Below are positions 1 through 7,011 of a DNA stretch of 9,248 nt, in pieces. How positions within the stretch are numbered: position 1 is the first letter of the stretch; every line of letters starts with the position of its first letter. Origin of the DNA: Candidatus Dojkabacteria bacterium (GTDB lineage: Bacteria > Patescibacteriota > Dojkabacteria > J137); assembly GCA_003694175.1 (NCBI GenBank), contig RFKV01000099.1, positions 1 to 9,248 of the forward strand, read 5' to 3'. The notes under the pieces were generated by a model. That model was not told where the DNA came from. It worked only from the letters and a program-made list of their open reading frames with translations, and searched no databases. A program made the position numbers and the translations under genes.

Positions 1-53
1 AATTTAGTCTATTCAAATTTACTCGTTAGATAAAACTAAATCCCGATGTAACA

Positions 54-69
54 ACACAAGCATTTGTGT
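54..69. repeat. Short inverted repeat ACACAA-gcat-TTGTGT
   Basis: Perfect 6-bp arms around a 4-base centre. The same half-site sequence, arranged the other way round, occurs in the dyad at 2273-2292 in front of murI. It could be a small hairpin or a protein-binding dyad, but the arms are short enough to arise by chance. No gene is recognised next to it. Confidence 0.35.
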
Positions 70-156
70 CATAGTTTCCTCCTGCTTAAAACACAAGTTC
101 CTTTCTCAAAAATGACGATAGCAATGGAAAAACACTGGAAGACTTACGTTCAGATA

Positions 157-220
157 AACTTCAGGATTTTGGCTTTAAAAACTTAATTTTTAGAATTAGA
201 CTTATGTAAGTCCTGAAGTT
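157..220. repeat. 10-bp inverted repeat with 44-bp spacer
   Basis: AACTTCAGGA at 157-166 is the exact reverse complement of TCCTGAAGTT at 211-220. A second short pair, ACTTAC at 142-147 and GTAAGT at 206-211, lies beside it. It could be a long-loop hairpin or a remnant of mobile-element ends. The stretch 1-264 shows no coding frame and no other structure I can support. Confidence 0.35.
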
Positions 221-264
221 ATAAGTGCTTCTTGCCAAGTTTAGAAAGTTTTAAATAACCAGAT

Positions 265-721
265 GTGCATGCTAATTTTCAATTATTTTGTGTCAGAAGT
301 GGAATACCACCAACGAGGTTTGAGGAGTTTTTGGTGGGGTTGTTTATTCGTCTTCCCTTTGAGATATGCGTTCACCGCTTGCCACAAATGTTTGAAGAAG
401 ATAAAAGATGGGTGCAAGCTTTACTTATATCATGTGGAAAGGCATGCCTTGAAGATAACATAGACCAGTTTTTGTTCTACACTTTAGGCAATACGATACA
501 GTATCCAAACCTAAAAAACTACCAGGAAAGTTTTCTCACCATGGCACGACACTTTACATCTTGTTAAAAACCTTATAGACATGAAGGAGCATGGCTTTTA
601 CCTATTTACCAAGGCGGAAAAACATAGACTAACTCACTCGGTCAAGTATGATGGTATAAAGTCAAAGTTTGCAAATCTTGCAGGCATAAAGGGAATGGGA
701 CAAATAAGGCAAACCTTATAA
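265..721 (+). pseudogene. Broken, unidentified protein-coding remnant
   Basis: A 100-codon frame (265-567) looks like real protein, with stretches such as RFEEFLVGLF, LPFEICVHRLPQMFEEDKRW and DNIDQFLFYTLGNTIQYPNL. It stops at 565-567. The neighbouring frame then stays open from about 560 to the TAA at 719-721 and continues in the same protein-like style (NLIDMKEHGFYLFTKAEKHR, then a Lys- and Gly-rich part). The plain reading is one gene split by a frameshift near 560. I do not recognise the family. The GC content and the state of decay match the other fossils in 1-3.6 kb. The first frame alone could be a surviving short gene, but the continuation argues against that. Between 722 and 905 only short fragments with stops are visible. 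Confidence 0.45.
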
Positions 722-905
722 AGCTAATCCTCAAAGACAGGCTTTGAGCCAAATGCCCTTGGCTCACCAACCATAAACTCCTTTACATTATAAAAGAAGA
801 TCTTTGGAAGATGTTCTAAAGCAAACATTTAAGCCTTTGGCATTACAAAGAAGATAAGACAAATGCGAAGCTTGTAAATGTAAAAGATGTGCTGCAAAAG
901 ATCAT

Positions 906-1423
906 ATGATTGAGGATCGAATACTTTTGGCTTATGCCATCTTTACCATGGGAATCAAAGCTTTAAACCTTAGAAAAAGGAGTTTTGGAGGCTGTTACTT
1001 GGTCTTGGGAAAGCCTGATGTTTACCCTCCTTTATTTTAGCAAGACTTTGCTTAAAGACTTTTTTTTAAGCCTTGATCTTGAGAGAAGATCTGAGGAGTT
1101 TTACTTTGAAAATGTGCAAAGGTGTTGCTCAAGAGAAATGGGGAAAACTTCTTATATAAAGTTTTGTTTCTTCAAGGTATCCAACGAAAAAGGATGAGTT
1201 AAAAGGAGTTTAAGCTTTGAGCTCTGAAAAAGATGAAGAGTATATATCCCTTTGTAGTAGAAGTTCAAACATAGACCCGGGCTATGCTGATGAAAGCCAC
1301 TTTGTGCTTATCTCTTCAAAAGATGAAGAAAGGAGGAAGGCTTTACATGGTAAAGGCGTGTTCACAGAAATACATTATCTTTTGGTCTACAGCTCCTTTA
1401 AACCCCTTTTTTACTGGACTTAA
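906..1423 (+). pseudogene. Broken, unidentified protein-coding remnant, possibly the 3' part of the preceding one
   Basis: Three successive plus-strand frames carry protein-like sequence broken by stops. The first is 906-1040 (MIEDRILLAYAIFTMGIKAL, then a Gly/Pro-containing part ending YPPLF). The second is acidic and lysine-rich, about 1040-1197, with several interruptions. The third, 1217-1423, contains SNIDPGYADESHFVLISSKD and RRKALHGKGVF. The last segment reads as a conserved C-terminal region, but I cannot name it. All segments lie on the same strand as 265-721 and could be the rest of that gene. It ends about 55 bp before the 3' end of the convergent murI. No insertion, terminal repeat or strong ribosome site explains the breaks, so they look like accumulated point mutations and indels. 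Confidence 0.4.
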
Positions 1424-1477
1424 CCTGAATACAAAAACAAAAGATCCATAACATTTCTCAACTTGATAAGGGAAAGA

Positions 1478-2251
1478 CTACCTTAAATTACAGATGGGAG
1501 CAACAAGTTTATGCTCTGTAGGTTTTCCAAGGATAAACTCTATTAGGAAGTTCATGTTTTGTGAGTGGTCAGTAAAGTAAAGCTCAAGTTCTGATGAACC
1601 TTGGTCGCTAACAAGAGGCTCTATCTCCCTCGCGGTGCTTTCCGCAGAGTCTACAACCTTTACCTTTTCACCTATAAAGTCTTCGATGAGGGGTTTTAGG
1701 AGAGGATAGTGGGTGCAGCCGAGTATAAGGGTGTCTATATCCACCTCTTTTAATTCTTGAAGGTAGTACTCCACCACCTTTTTGGCTATCTCTCCTTCAA
1801 TTATGCCTTCCTCTACAAGAGGCACAAACAAAGGGCATGCCTTTTGAAAGACTATTACTCCATACTCTTCCAAAAGTTTCTTGTGAGAACCGCTCTTTAT
1901 GGTTGCCATTGTGCCTATAACACCCACCCTTCCCCTTGAGGTGGTCCTCAAAGCGGATTTCACTCCTGGCTCTATAACACCCACTACGGGTATAGATAGT
2001 GCCTTTTTTAGCTCTTCAAGAGCATAAGAGCTTGCCGTGTTGCACGCAACCACAAGAAGGTTTATATCCTGAAATAGGAGAAAGTCCGCACATTCGAAGC
2101 TGTAGCGCACCACTGTTTGTGGAGACTTGTTTCCGTATGGCACCCTTGCTGTATCTCCAAGGTATACCAGATCAACATTTGGAAACTTCTCACGAATGGC
2201 TCTAAGCACTGTCAAACCACCAATACCAGAGTCGAAAAGACCAATTTTCAT
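1478..2251 (-). CDS. murI: Glutamate racemase MurI
   Basis: Makes D-glutamate from L-glutamate in the cytosol for the peptidoglycan stem peptide, without a cofactor, using two cysteines as acid/base pair. The 257-residue protein has the expected motifs: DSGIGG at 7-12 with Asp7, LGDTARVPYG at 31-40, VACNTAS with catalytic Cys70, and LILGCTHYPLL with catalytic Cys179 and His181. Length is normal (Aquifex MurI is about 254). I chose the ATG at 2251, giving MKIGLFDSG as in homologs. An ATG three codons upstream (2260) has no room for a ribosome site. From memory it resembles Aquificales MurI throughout (LGDTARVPYG, GVIEPGVKSAL, and ELELYFTDHS near the C-terminus). It is the only intact gene in 1-3.6 kb, flanked on both sides by pseudogenes, so it appears to be kept by selection. 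Its base composition is visibly richer in GC than the genes right of 3.7 kb. Confidence 0.96.
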   Translation of the reverse strand: MKIGLFDSGIGGLTVLRAIREKFPNVDLVYLGDTARVPYGNKSPQTVVRYSFECADFLLFQDINLLVVACNTASSYALEELKKALSIPVVGVIEPGVKSALRTTSRGRVGVIGTMATIKSGSHKKLLEEYGVIVFQKACPLFVPLVEEGIIEGEIAKKVVEYYLQELKEVDIDTLILGCTHYPLLKPLIEDFIGEKVKVVDSAESTAREIEPLVSDQGSSELELYFTDHSQNMNFLIEFILGKPTEHKLVAPICNLR

Positions 2252-2272
2252 GTTTTTCATCTTCACAGCTAA

Positions 2273-2292
2273 TTGTGTAAATAATAACACAA
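2273..2292. promoter_or_regulatory. Dyad TTGTGT-N8-ACACAA between murI and the cytochrome fossil
   Basis: Perfect 6-bp arms separated by an A/T-only octamer, lying in the 67-bp space between the divergent murI start and the cytochrome pseudogene start. Position and symmetry fit an operator or overlapping promoter for the divergent pair. No clean -35/-10 pair could be read here on either strand, so the role is inference. Confidence 0.35.
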
Positions 2293-2304
2293 CAGAAACC
2301 ATCT

Positions 2305-2312
2305 AAGGAGGT
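2305..2312 (+). promoter_or_regulatory. Intact Shine-Dalgarno box of the cytochrome c pseudogene
   Basis: AAGGAGGT, a near-perfect complement to the 16S rRNA 3' end, sits 6 bases before the ATG at 2319. It is preserved although the gene it served is dead. The intact genes right of 3.7 kb have no comparable box, which suggests this gene evolved in a different genome. Confidence 0.7.
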
Positions 2313-2318
2313 CTTAGC

Positions 2319-2618
2319 ATGAAAATAGTAGCCGCTATACTCATACTTGTGGTAGGCTTTGCATGACTTAGACTTGCAAACGGACAACTCGCCAAGCAAA
2401 AGGGCTACAAGGCATGCCGCAACCTAAAAGCCAAAAGTAGATCCAACATATGCTGATATTTCAAAGAAGTATGCAGAAAAAATGATGCGATTAACTACAC
2501 TGCAAAGAAAATTAAGAAGGATAGTGCTGGTGTTTGAGATTCTGTTGCCATGCCTCCTCAAAAAATCTCTGACACATAAGCAAAACAGCTTGCCGAGTGG
2601 GTTCTTTCTGTAACGTGA
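2319..2618 (+). pseudogene. Cytochrome c-552 (class I, Hydrogenobacter-like), decayed
   Basis: Family role: small periplasmic electron carrier with one covalently bound heme. Starting at the ATG at 2319 there is a signal peptide (MKIVAAILILVVGFA), then TGA at 2364, then LAKQKGYKACRN. The Hydrogenobacter protein, as I recall it, has LAKQKGCMACHD here. So CxxCH at 2406-2420 has become YxxCR: both the first heme cysteine and the axial histidine are gone. After a frameshift near 2436 the homology resumes as PTYADISKKYA. After another near 2480 it resumes as INYTAKKIKKDSAGV, then TGA where Trp is expected (2535-2537), SVAMPPQ with the distal Met ligand at 2550, TAA at 2577, and AKQLAEWVLSV up to the TGA at 2616. 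The order and length of the whole gene are preserved, so this is a recent full-length fossil. It is divergent from murI. Confidence 0.9.
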
Positions 2619-2639
2619 TCAAAGAAGGGGCTATACCTC

Positions 2640-3563
2640 TTACTCTTCTAATTGATGGGTTACACCTGTTTACGTTTACAAAACATTTAGGACATAGGTC
2701 AAAAAATAAAAGTCAAAGACATCACAACTTTATATTTATCTGAGTTATGACAAGGTTTTCCTGTCTTTTAGGAAGCAAGTGATACTTTTCAACTCTAGAC
2801 GCATGCAGTTTTGCCTTCTTCATCGAGTTCGTACTTAAAAATTCTTTGTAATATAAACCAACTGAATGAATAGTAAGAAAATTTTAGGCGCTCCTAGAAT
2901 AAAAATACTCAACTTTAGACTGGCTTTACTACATCCGACTTTAACTTATCTGATTTCCCCGACCTTGAAGAATTACCTGATGAATTTATAATCATTTTTG
3001 ACTCTACTAGTGTAAAAGTAAACGTTAGAGGGAGAAGTGACAAAGGGGAAAAGCAAAAGAAGAAAAAGAAAGGATGACTGAAACTACACATATCCGTAGA
3101 CCTAAGAGTAAAAAGGTAGTGGCTCTGGAAGTAATTGATGAAAAGTAAAGGACTCATAGAAAGCTAAGAAGCTTACTCGGAAGTCAAAGATGAAGGCAGA
3201 TGAAAGGGGGAAGAGGGTAAGCAGGTTATAGCAGATGCGAGATACGATACTCATGAGTTATTCAGTATTTGGGGAGGAAAGTATAGAACCTGAAGCGCTT
3301 AAAAGGAAAGATGCGAAGATATGGGACAATCAAATGAGGGATAAGATTACAAGGCAGATAAGAGGAGGAAGAAGTATTGGGAAGCGGTTGAACATTGTAA
3401 TAGGTGATTTATTGGGTGATTTATTGAGAGTATCTTTTCTGTCTCTAAACGATAGTTTTTTGAGGAATATGTTTTAAGCCATAAGTTTGGTGTTCAAGAA
3501 TGAGATAACAAACACATTATGATTGCTTATTATATGGTGTATGAGATGAGTATGGTGGGGTGA
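2640..3563 (+). pseudogene. DDE transposase (IS5-like group), decayed
   Basis: Homology can be followed across shifting frames. FIEFVLKNSL starts at about 2819, then IVRKF, then KYSTL near 2904. IIIFDSTSVKV contains the first catalytic Asp at 3000-3002. A Lys-rich stretch and G-stop-LKLHISVDLRVKKVVALE follow, then VIADARYDTHE with the second Asp at 3234-3236. GEESIEPEALKRKDAKIW and IRGGR come next, then FIESIFSVSKR with the catalytic Glu at 3426-3428, and EYVLSHKFGVQ before the TGA at 3561. The order matches DDE transposases with a DSTGxKV / DGAYDS / VExVFSxxKR signature, common in thermophile insertion sequences. Many stops and at least three frameshifts make it inactive. The 5' limit is approximate: the family's usual length of about 300 residues puts it near 2640, but sequence support is weak before about 2815. 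I saw no terminal inverted repeats or target duplication. Confidence 0.82.
3403..3426 (+). repeat. 12-bp tandem duplication inside the transposase fossil
   Basis: GGTGATTTATTG occurs twice back to back (3403-3414 and 3415-3426), right where the catalytic-Glu motif FIESIFS is encoded. Only the second copy joins to the downstream homology, so the first copy is an added duplication, probably from replication slippage after the gene lost function. Confidence 0.8.
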
Positions 3564-3674
3564 TGATGACAAAGGGATCAGGTCAGGAAGACTCTAACAA
3601 AGTCCTTTGATAAAAGCAAAACTGAAAAGAAAGATTAAATACACTTTTGGTAATCACAGGTATTAGCAACTTTG

Positions 3675-5318
3675 CTATTGCTTGTTACTTATGTCTAGCA
3701 TGTCTCTTAGTCTACTTGCCACAAACTCACCAGCCACTTGATATGGAAGTATAACTTCATCCGCCCCAGCATTAATTAAATCTAATTTATCTTTTTCACT
3801 ATGAGTTGTAACAATTAATCTTGGCTTTACACTTTTTTGGGATGATAAGTAATATGCCAAAACCAAATTATCGCTTACTGTCGGGACCGTTGAGATTACA
3901 ATTCTTGCTAAGTGCACTTTGGCTCTTTCAAGCACATCTTGCTCAGAGATATCTCCAAAAACCACTTTAAAACCTTTTTCTTTTAGGTTTTCAACTTTTT
4001 CGCTATCAAAATCCACTAAAATCAAATCATCTCTAGGTATGCAATTCAGTATGGATTCTCCCATTCTGTGTATCCCAACCAAAACTACGTGGTTTGATGC
4101 GGATTCAATTGTCGATTCTTGCTTATCATCAAATCCCTTTTTTTCAAACTTTAAAAGTAAGGGTTTTATATAGTTATACAAACTCTCACTATGTATTATC
4201 ATATAAGATGAGATCACAAAGGTTACTATCGCAACAACAGTCAACATTGATAAGGATTCAGGTTTTATGCGACCACCCTCAAGGCCAACCATAGCAAGTA
4301 TTAGACTAAATTCTGAGATCTGTGCCACTGACAATCCAGATTTAAAACCCGTTTTTAAGGTATACCCCAACGACCTTAAAATGATTATCACAATAATTGG
4401 ATTACCAAATAAAACAAAAGCAGAAAGTACAATAGAGGGAATTAATATCTCATTCATTGAGCCAAATGATAGACTCGCACCTAAAGAAACAAAAAAAATC
4501 AAAATGAAAAAATCACGAAGAGACTTAACTTTTGACAAGATCTGAGTGCTTTGGATAGAATTTGCCAGAGCAAGACCTGCTAAAAATCCACCGATTTCCG
4601 TAGTTATTCCCAAAACTGACGCGAAGGATGCGAATCCAAATGCCCATGCAATGGAGGAGACAAAAAAAATTTCATTATTAGCTGAGAGAATCCTAACAAC
4701 TCTAGGAAAGACGTTCTGAGATAAGAACACAATAACAGCAAACATAAAAAAAGCTTTAGCGAGTAAGAACAATACCTCCCAAGAGTTTACTGTTGAATTA
4801 TTTGATCCGATACCGGACAACAACACTAACGCAGCTATTGCACAGAAATCCTGCACAAGTAGAAAACCCACTGAAATTTTTCCATGTAATGTGTTTAGCT
4901 CTTTTTTATCTGATAGGAGCTTAACTATGACAATTGTGGAAGAGAATGTAATTGATAGGGAAATTATAAAAGCCTCAACCAATTCATACCCTAAAGCAAT
5001 TGTTATAAACATCCCAATTATGACGGTAAAACAAATCTGCCCAATACCTGTTATTATTGCTACTCTGCCAACCGCCCTCAGTTCTGAAAACTTAAGCTCA
5101 AGACCAAGAAGAAACAACAATAGGGTTATGCCTATTTTTGACATTGCTTCCAAAAACTCTTTACCTTCAAATGATGTAAATACAACACCAGACAACAAAA
5201 TTCCAGAAAAAATGTATCCAAGTATTATTGGTTGCCTCAAAATTCTAAACAACAAGGCAATAGGCACGGTCACGACAAGTAAAGCCGTGATCTCTTGAAA
5301 GATTTGAATTGCTGTCAT
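3675..5318 (-). CDS. CPA2-family (Kef-type) cation:proton antiporter with RCK/TrkA-N domain
   Basis: Predicted inner-membrane K+ or Na+/H+ exchanger or K+ efflux system. About 380 N-terminal residues form a dozen or so hydrophobic helices with CPA2 motifs: LGYIFSGILLS near 33-43, FLLGLEL at 69-75, TFSST at 124-128, VQDF with the ion-pathway Asp157, GGFLAGLALAN at 243-253, FVSLGASLSF near 276, and AQISEF near 332-337. A Rossmann RCK (TrkA-N) domain follows from about 410 to 540: HVVLVGIHRMGESI, the acidic nucleotide-ribose position in ILVDFD, FGDIS, and ISTVP. It ends soon after, with no TrkA-C domain. I chose the ATG at 5318 (547 residues) over an in-frame TTG five codons upstream, because the promoter at 5354-5382 then leaves a short leader. 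No Shine-Dalgarno is seen. Transported ion and ligand cannot be told from sequence. Confidence 0.92.
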   Translation of the reverse strand: MTAIQIFQEITALLVVTVPIALLFRILRQPIILGYIFSGILLSGVVFTSFEGKEFLEAMSKIGITLLLFLLGLELKFSELRAVGRVAIITGIGQICFTVIIGMFITIALGYELVEAFIISLSITFSSTIVIVKLLSDKKELNTLHGKISVGFLLVQDFCAIAALVLLSGIGSNNSTVNSWEVLFLLAKAFFMFAVIVFLSQNVFPRVVRILSANNEIFFVSSIAWAFGFASFASVLGITTEIGGFLAGLALANSIQSTQILSKVKSLRDFFILIFFVSLGASLSFGSMNEILIPSIVLSAFVLFGNPIIVIIILRSLGYTLKTGFKSGLSVAQISEFSLILAMVGLEGGRIKPESLSMLTVVAIVTFVISSYMIIHSESLYNYIKPLLLKFEKKGFDDKQESTIESASNHVVLVGIHRMGESILNCIPRDDLILVDFDSEKVENLKEKGFKVVFGDISEQDVLERAKVHLARIVISTVPTVSDNLVLAYYLSSQKSVKPRLIVTTHSEKDKLDLINAGADEVILPYQVAGEFVASRLRDMLDISNKQ

Positions 5319-5353
5319 GGTTCTCGAACTCAACTACACTGATGACCTTTCCG

Positions 5354-5382
5354 ATTTTATCCAGTTAAGAATTTTATGTCTA
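5354..5382 (-). promoter_or_regulatory. Promoter of the Kef-type antiporter gene
   Basis: Reading the minus strand, TAGACA (5382-5377) and TAAAAT (5359-5354) are separated by exactly 17 bases, each one mismatch from the sigma-70 consensus. Transcription would begin near 5347 and give a leader of about 28 nt before the ATG at 5318, with no Shine-Dalgarno in it. Confidence 0.6.
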
Positions 5383-5650
5383 TCCTGTCTATTCTCTAAA
5401 TAAGTCTATTTAGTTTTTAGATTTAATCAAAAAAAATTAAATTCGTTGATTTTACCTAGAGCATGAAGTGATGAATTGTTATCGACAAATAGATGAAACC
5501 TAACCACGATTACATTTTTGCACCATCAATCAATTCTAATTAAAATCTGTAAAGTATGTGTAAGGTTGGCTGAACATGAAAAGTAGTTAAATACTTAAAG
5601 AAACGATAGTTCAATACTATTGGTTTTTCATTTAAGGTTTTTAAATCTTT

Positions 5651-5656
5651 TATAAT
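5651..5656 (+). promoter_or_regulatory. -10 element of the epimerase-like gene
   Basis: Perfect TATAAT, 26 bases before the ATG at 5683. The -35 region at 17-18 bases upstream (TTCATT around 5627) matches poorly. The predicted leader is only about 20 nt and has no Shine-Dalgarno, so initiation would depend on a short unstructured leader. Confidence 0.5.
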
Positions 5657-5682
5657 ACATCTTAGTCACCATTTTCGCAGCG

Positions 5683-6885
5683 ATGGAAGGTTCCACTTTA
5701 TACAAAAACTTAGAGTATTACAAGGTGGATTTAAAAAATCTATACAAAGAAGCTGGAGAAAAACTTGCCGAAAAAATTATGAACACATTTAAAAACGCCA
5801 GCACTTTTACCTTTGTTTTAGGGCTTGGAGGAAATGCTACAGATGGAATACATACCGCAATCAGTTTAAGTAAAAGGGAGACATATAGAATTAAGATTTA
5901 TCTAATCGGCAGACAAAATCTGGTCGAGAATGAAATTCTTTCCGAGTGTATAAGACAAGTAAAGACAATCCCTAACATAGAATTTTATAATGATTGCTAT
6001 GCAAGAGATGTAAAACAGTCTGAAGTAAATATAGAGGCATTGGTAGGGACAGGGCTCAACGGAAAGAAACTCAATAAAAGGTTTTACGATGTTATTAGAA
6101 GAATTTCACATTTTCAAAACCCAATTGTTGCAATTGATGTTCCAGCTCCGCATTATACACCGGACTTTACTTTCTCTATTAACTATCCTAAGACGCAACA
6201 TGCTGAAGTTATAAATTTATCTATCAATCCGGACACCCTTAATCTAATTGGCCCGGGAGACTTAGATGAAATATGGATACCAAACAGTTACACACACAAA
6301 AATAAGAACGGTAAAATTCTGTGGATAGGAACCTCTGGAGACGATTTCGAAATGCTTAAAACTTTATCTGAAGATTATCATGTTGAAGCAAAAGGATATC
6401 TCTTACAGAGGGAAGAAAGGAATATAGAAATAACAGCATTACAACAAAAGCTTGATTTTTTAAATGACATGGAATGGTCTGATCACATTATTATTGACAT
6501 AGAGAAGCAAGATCTTGAATATTTAACGATAAATCTGCTCGGGTGCATCTTGAAAAACTATTCACATAAGTCTACGATACCCTACGCTTTATTCACCAAA
6601 GAGTACAGTGCAAAGATAATTTTCACCGATAAGTCGACACCAACCTCATGTCTTCAAACTTATCAAGAATCTAATGCGGAAGTAATGATTTATTTTGGAA
6701 TTCAGACCAGGGTTTACTATGGCTCAGAATTCAGGTACTCTAACGTAAACCTGAGATTTAATAAAAAATTGCAAAAAATTCTAATTTATCAAACAAGCGT
6801 GTACTGCACTAAAAACAAGCCTTGGTCGGCAGTCAGAGCTAGTCTATTCCAAATCCAGGAAAGCATAAAATCCACAAAAACTTAA
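5683..6885 (+). CDS. YjeF_N-domain protein, divergent NAD(P)H-hydrate epimerase-like
   Basis: The family epimerises R- and S-NAD(P)HX, damaged nicotinamide cofactors, so the dehydratase can repair them. Residues 20-200 show the YjeF_N layout: a helix with YKEAGEKLAEKI, FVLGLGGNATDG at 44-55 in place of the usual GxGNNGGDG loop, KIYLIG at 71-76, IEALVGTGL at 117-125 for DALFGTGL, AIDVPAP at 150-156 for SVDIPSG, and FTFSINYPK at 162-170 for the TVTFxxPK strand. Several usually invariant Gly/Asn/Ser residues are replaced, so activity is uncertain. Residues 205-221 (HKNKNGKILWIGTSGDD) resemble the start of the YjeF C-terminal dehydratase domain. The remaining 180 residues lack that domain's GPGxG, TPHxxE and GxGD motifs and are not recognised. 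The gene converges on rpmA with a 126-bp gap. No Shine-Dalgarno is present; its -10 box is at 5651. Confidence 0.75.
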   Translation: MEGSTLYKNLEYYKVDLKNLYKEAGEKLAEKIMNTFKNASTFTFVLGLGGNATDGIHTAISLSKRETYRIKIYLIGRQNLVENEILSECIRQVKTIPNIEFYNDCYARDVKQSEVNIEALVGTGLNGKKLNKRFYDVIRRISHFQNPIVAIDVPAPHYTPDFTFSINYPKTQHAEVINLSINPDTLNLIGPGDLDEIWIPNSYTHKNKNGKILWIGTSGDDFEMLKTLSEDYHVEAKGYLLQREERNIEITALQQKLDFLNDMEWSDHIIIDIEKQDLEYLTINLLGCILKNYSHKSTIPYALFTKEYSAKIIFTDKSTPTSCLQTYQESNAEVMIYFGIQTRVYYGSEFRYSNVNLRFNKKLQKILIYQTSVYCTKNKPWSAVRASLFQIQESIKSTKT

Positions 6886-7011
6886 GACAAAGTTGAAAAA
6901 TCAAACTTCAAAATTGGCAAAATAATAAAAAGCAACCAGACACACACTAAAAGACACAAAAAGAGGAAAAGATAGGACTTACTCACTTATAATTATTGCA
7001 AAGAGCTACAT

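Larger units (their letters stand above)
5319..5682. other. Divergent intergenic region between kef-like and epimerase-like genes
   Basis: This 364-bp AT-rich spacer holds a promoter reading each way (5354-5382 minus, 5651-5656 plus). The middle, about 5390-5640, shows no open frame, RNA gene or convincing hairpin, only A/T-rich runs such as the A tract near 5431. Confidence 0.6.

Noticed and set aside
2202..2399. Minus-strand 65-codon frame across the murI start
   Set aside because: It overlaps both the N-terminal coding part of murI and the cytochrome fossil in other frames, and is Tyr/Cys-rich without any recognisable pattern.
2915..3157. Minus-strand 80-codon open frame
   Set aside because: It is the antisense of the transposase fossil, whose plus-strand reading contains clear family motifs (DSTSVKV, LKLHISVD). 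The minus translation is low-complexity Phe/Ser/Leu.
3235..3477. Plus-strand 80-codon open frame as a separate gene
   Set aside because: Its middle (EESIEPEALKRKDAKIW) is the continuation of the transposase in one frame, so it is a fragment of the pseudogene and not an independent gene.
2319..3563. Alternative genetic code with TGA read as Trp
   Set aside because: The broken genes also contain TAA, TAG and frameshifts, the heme-binding residues are lost, and the intact neighbours encode Trp with TGG and have no internal TGA.
3664..3677. TAGCAA-CT-TTGCTA palindrome at the antiporter stop codon as a terminator
   Set aside because: The two-base centre is too small for the full stem to form and there is no T run downstream.
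4891..5298. Plus-strand 135-codon open frame
   Set aside because: It lies entirely antisense to the membrane part of the antiporter gene, which has strong motifs. The plus-strand translation shows no family features.
6890..6908. Possible terminator between the epimerase-like gene and rpmA
   Set aside because: AAGTTGA and TCAAACTT pair only with a bulge, contain little GC, and no T run follows on either strand.
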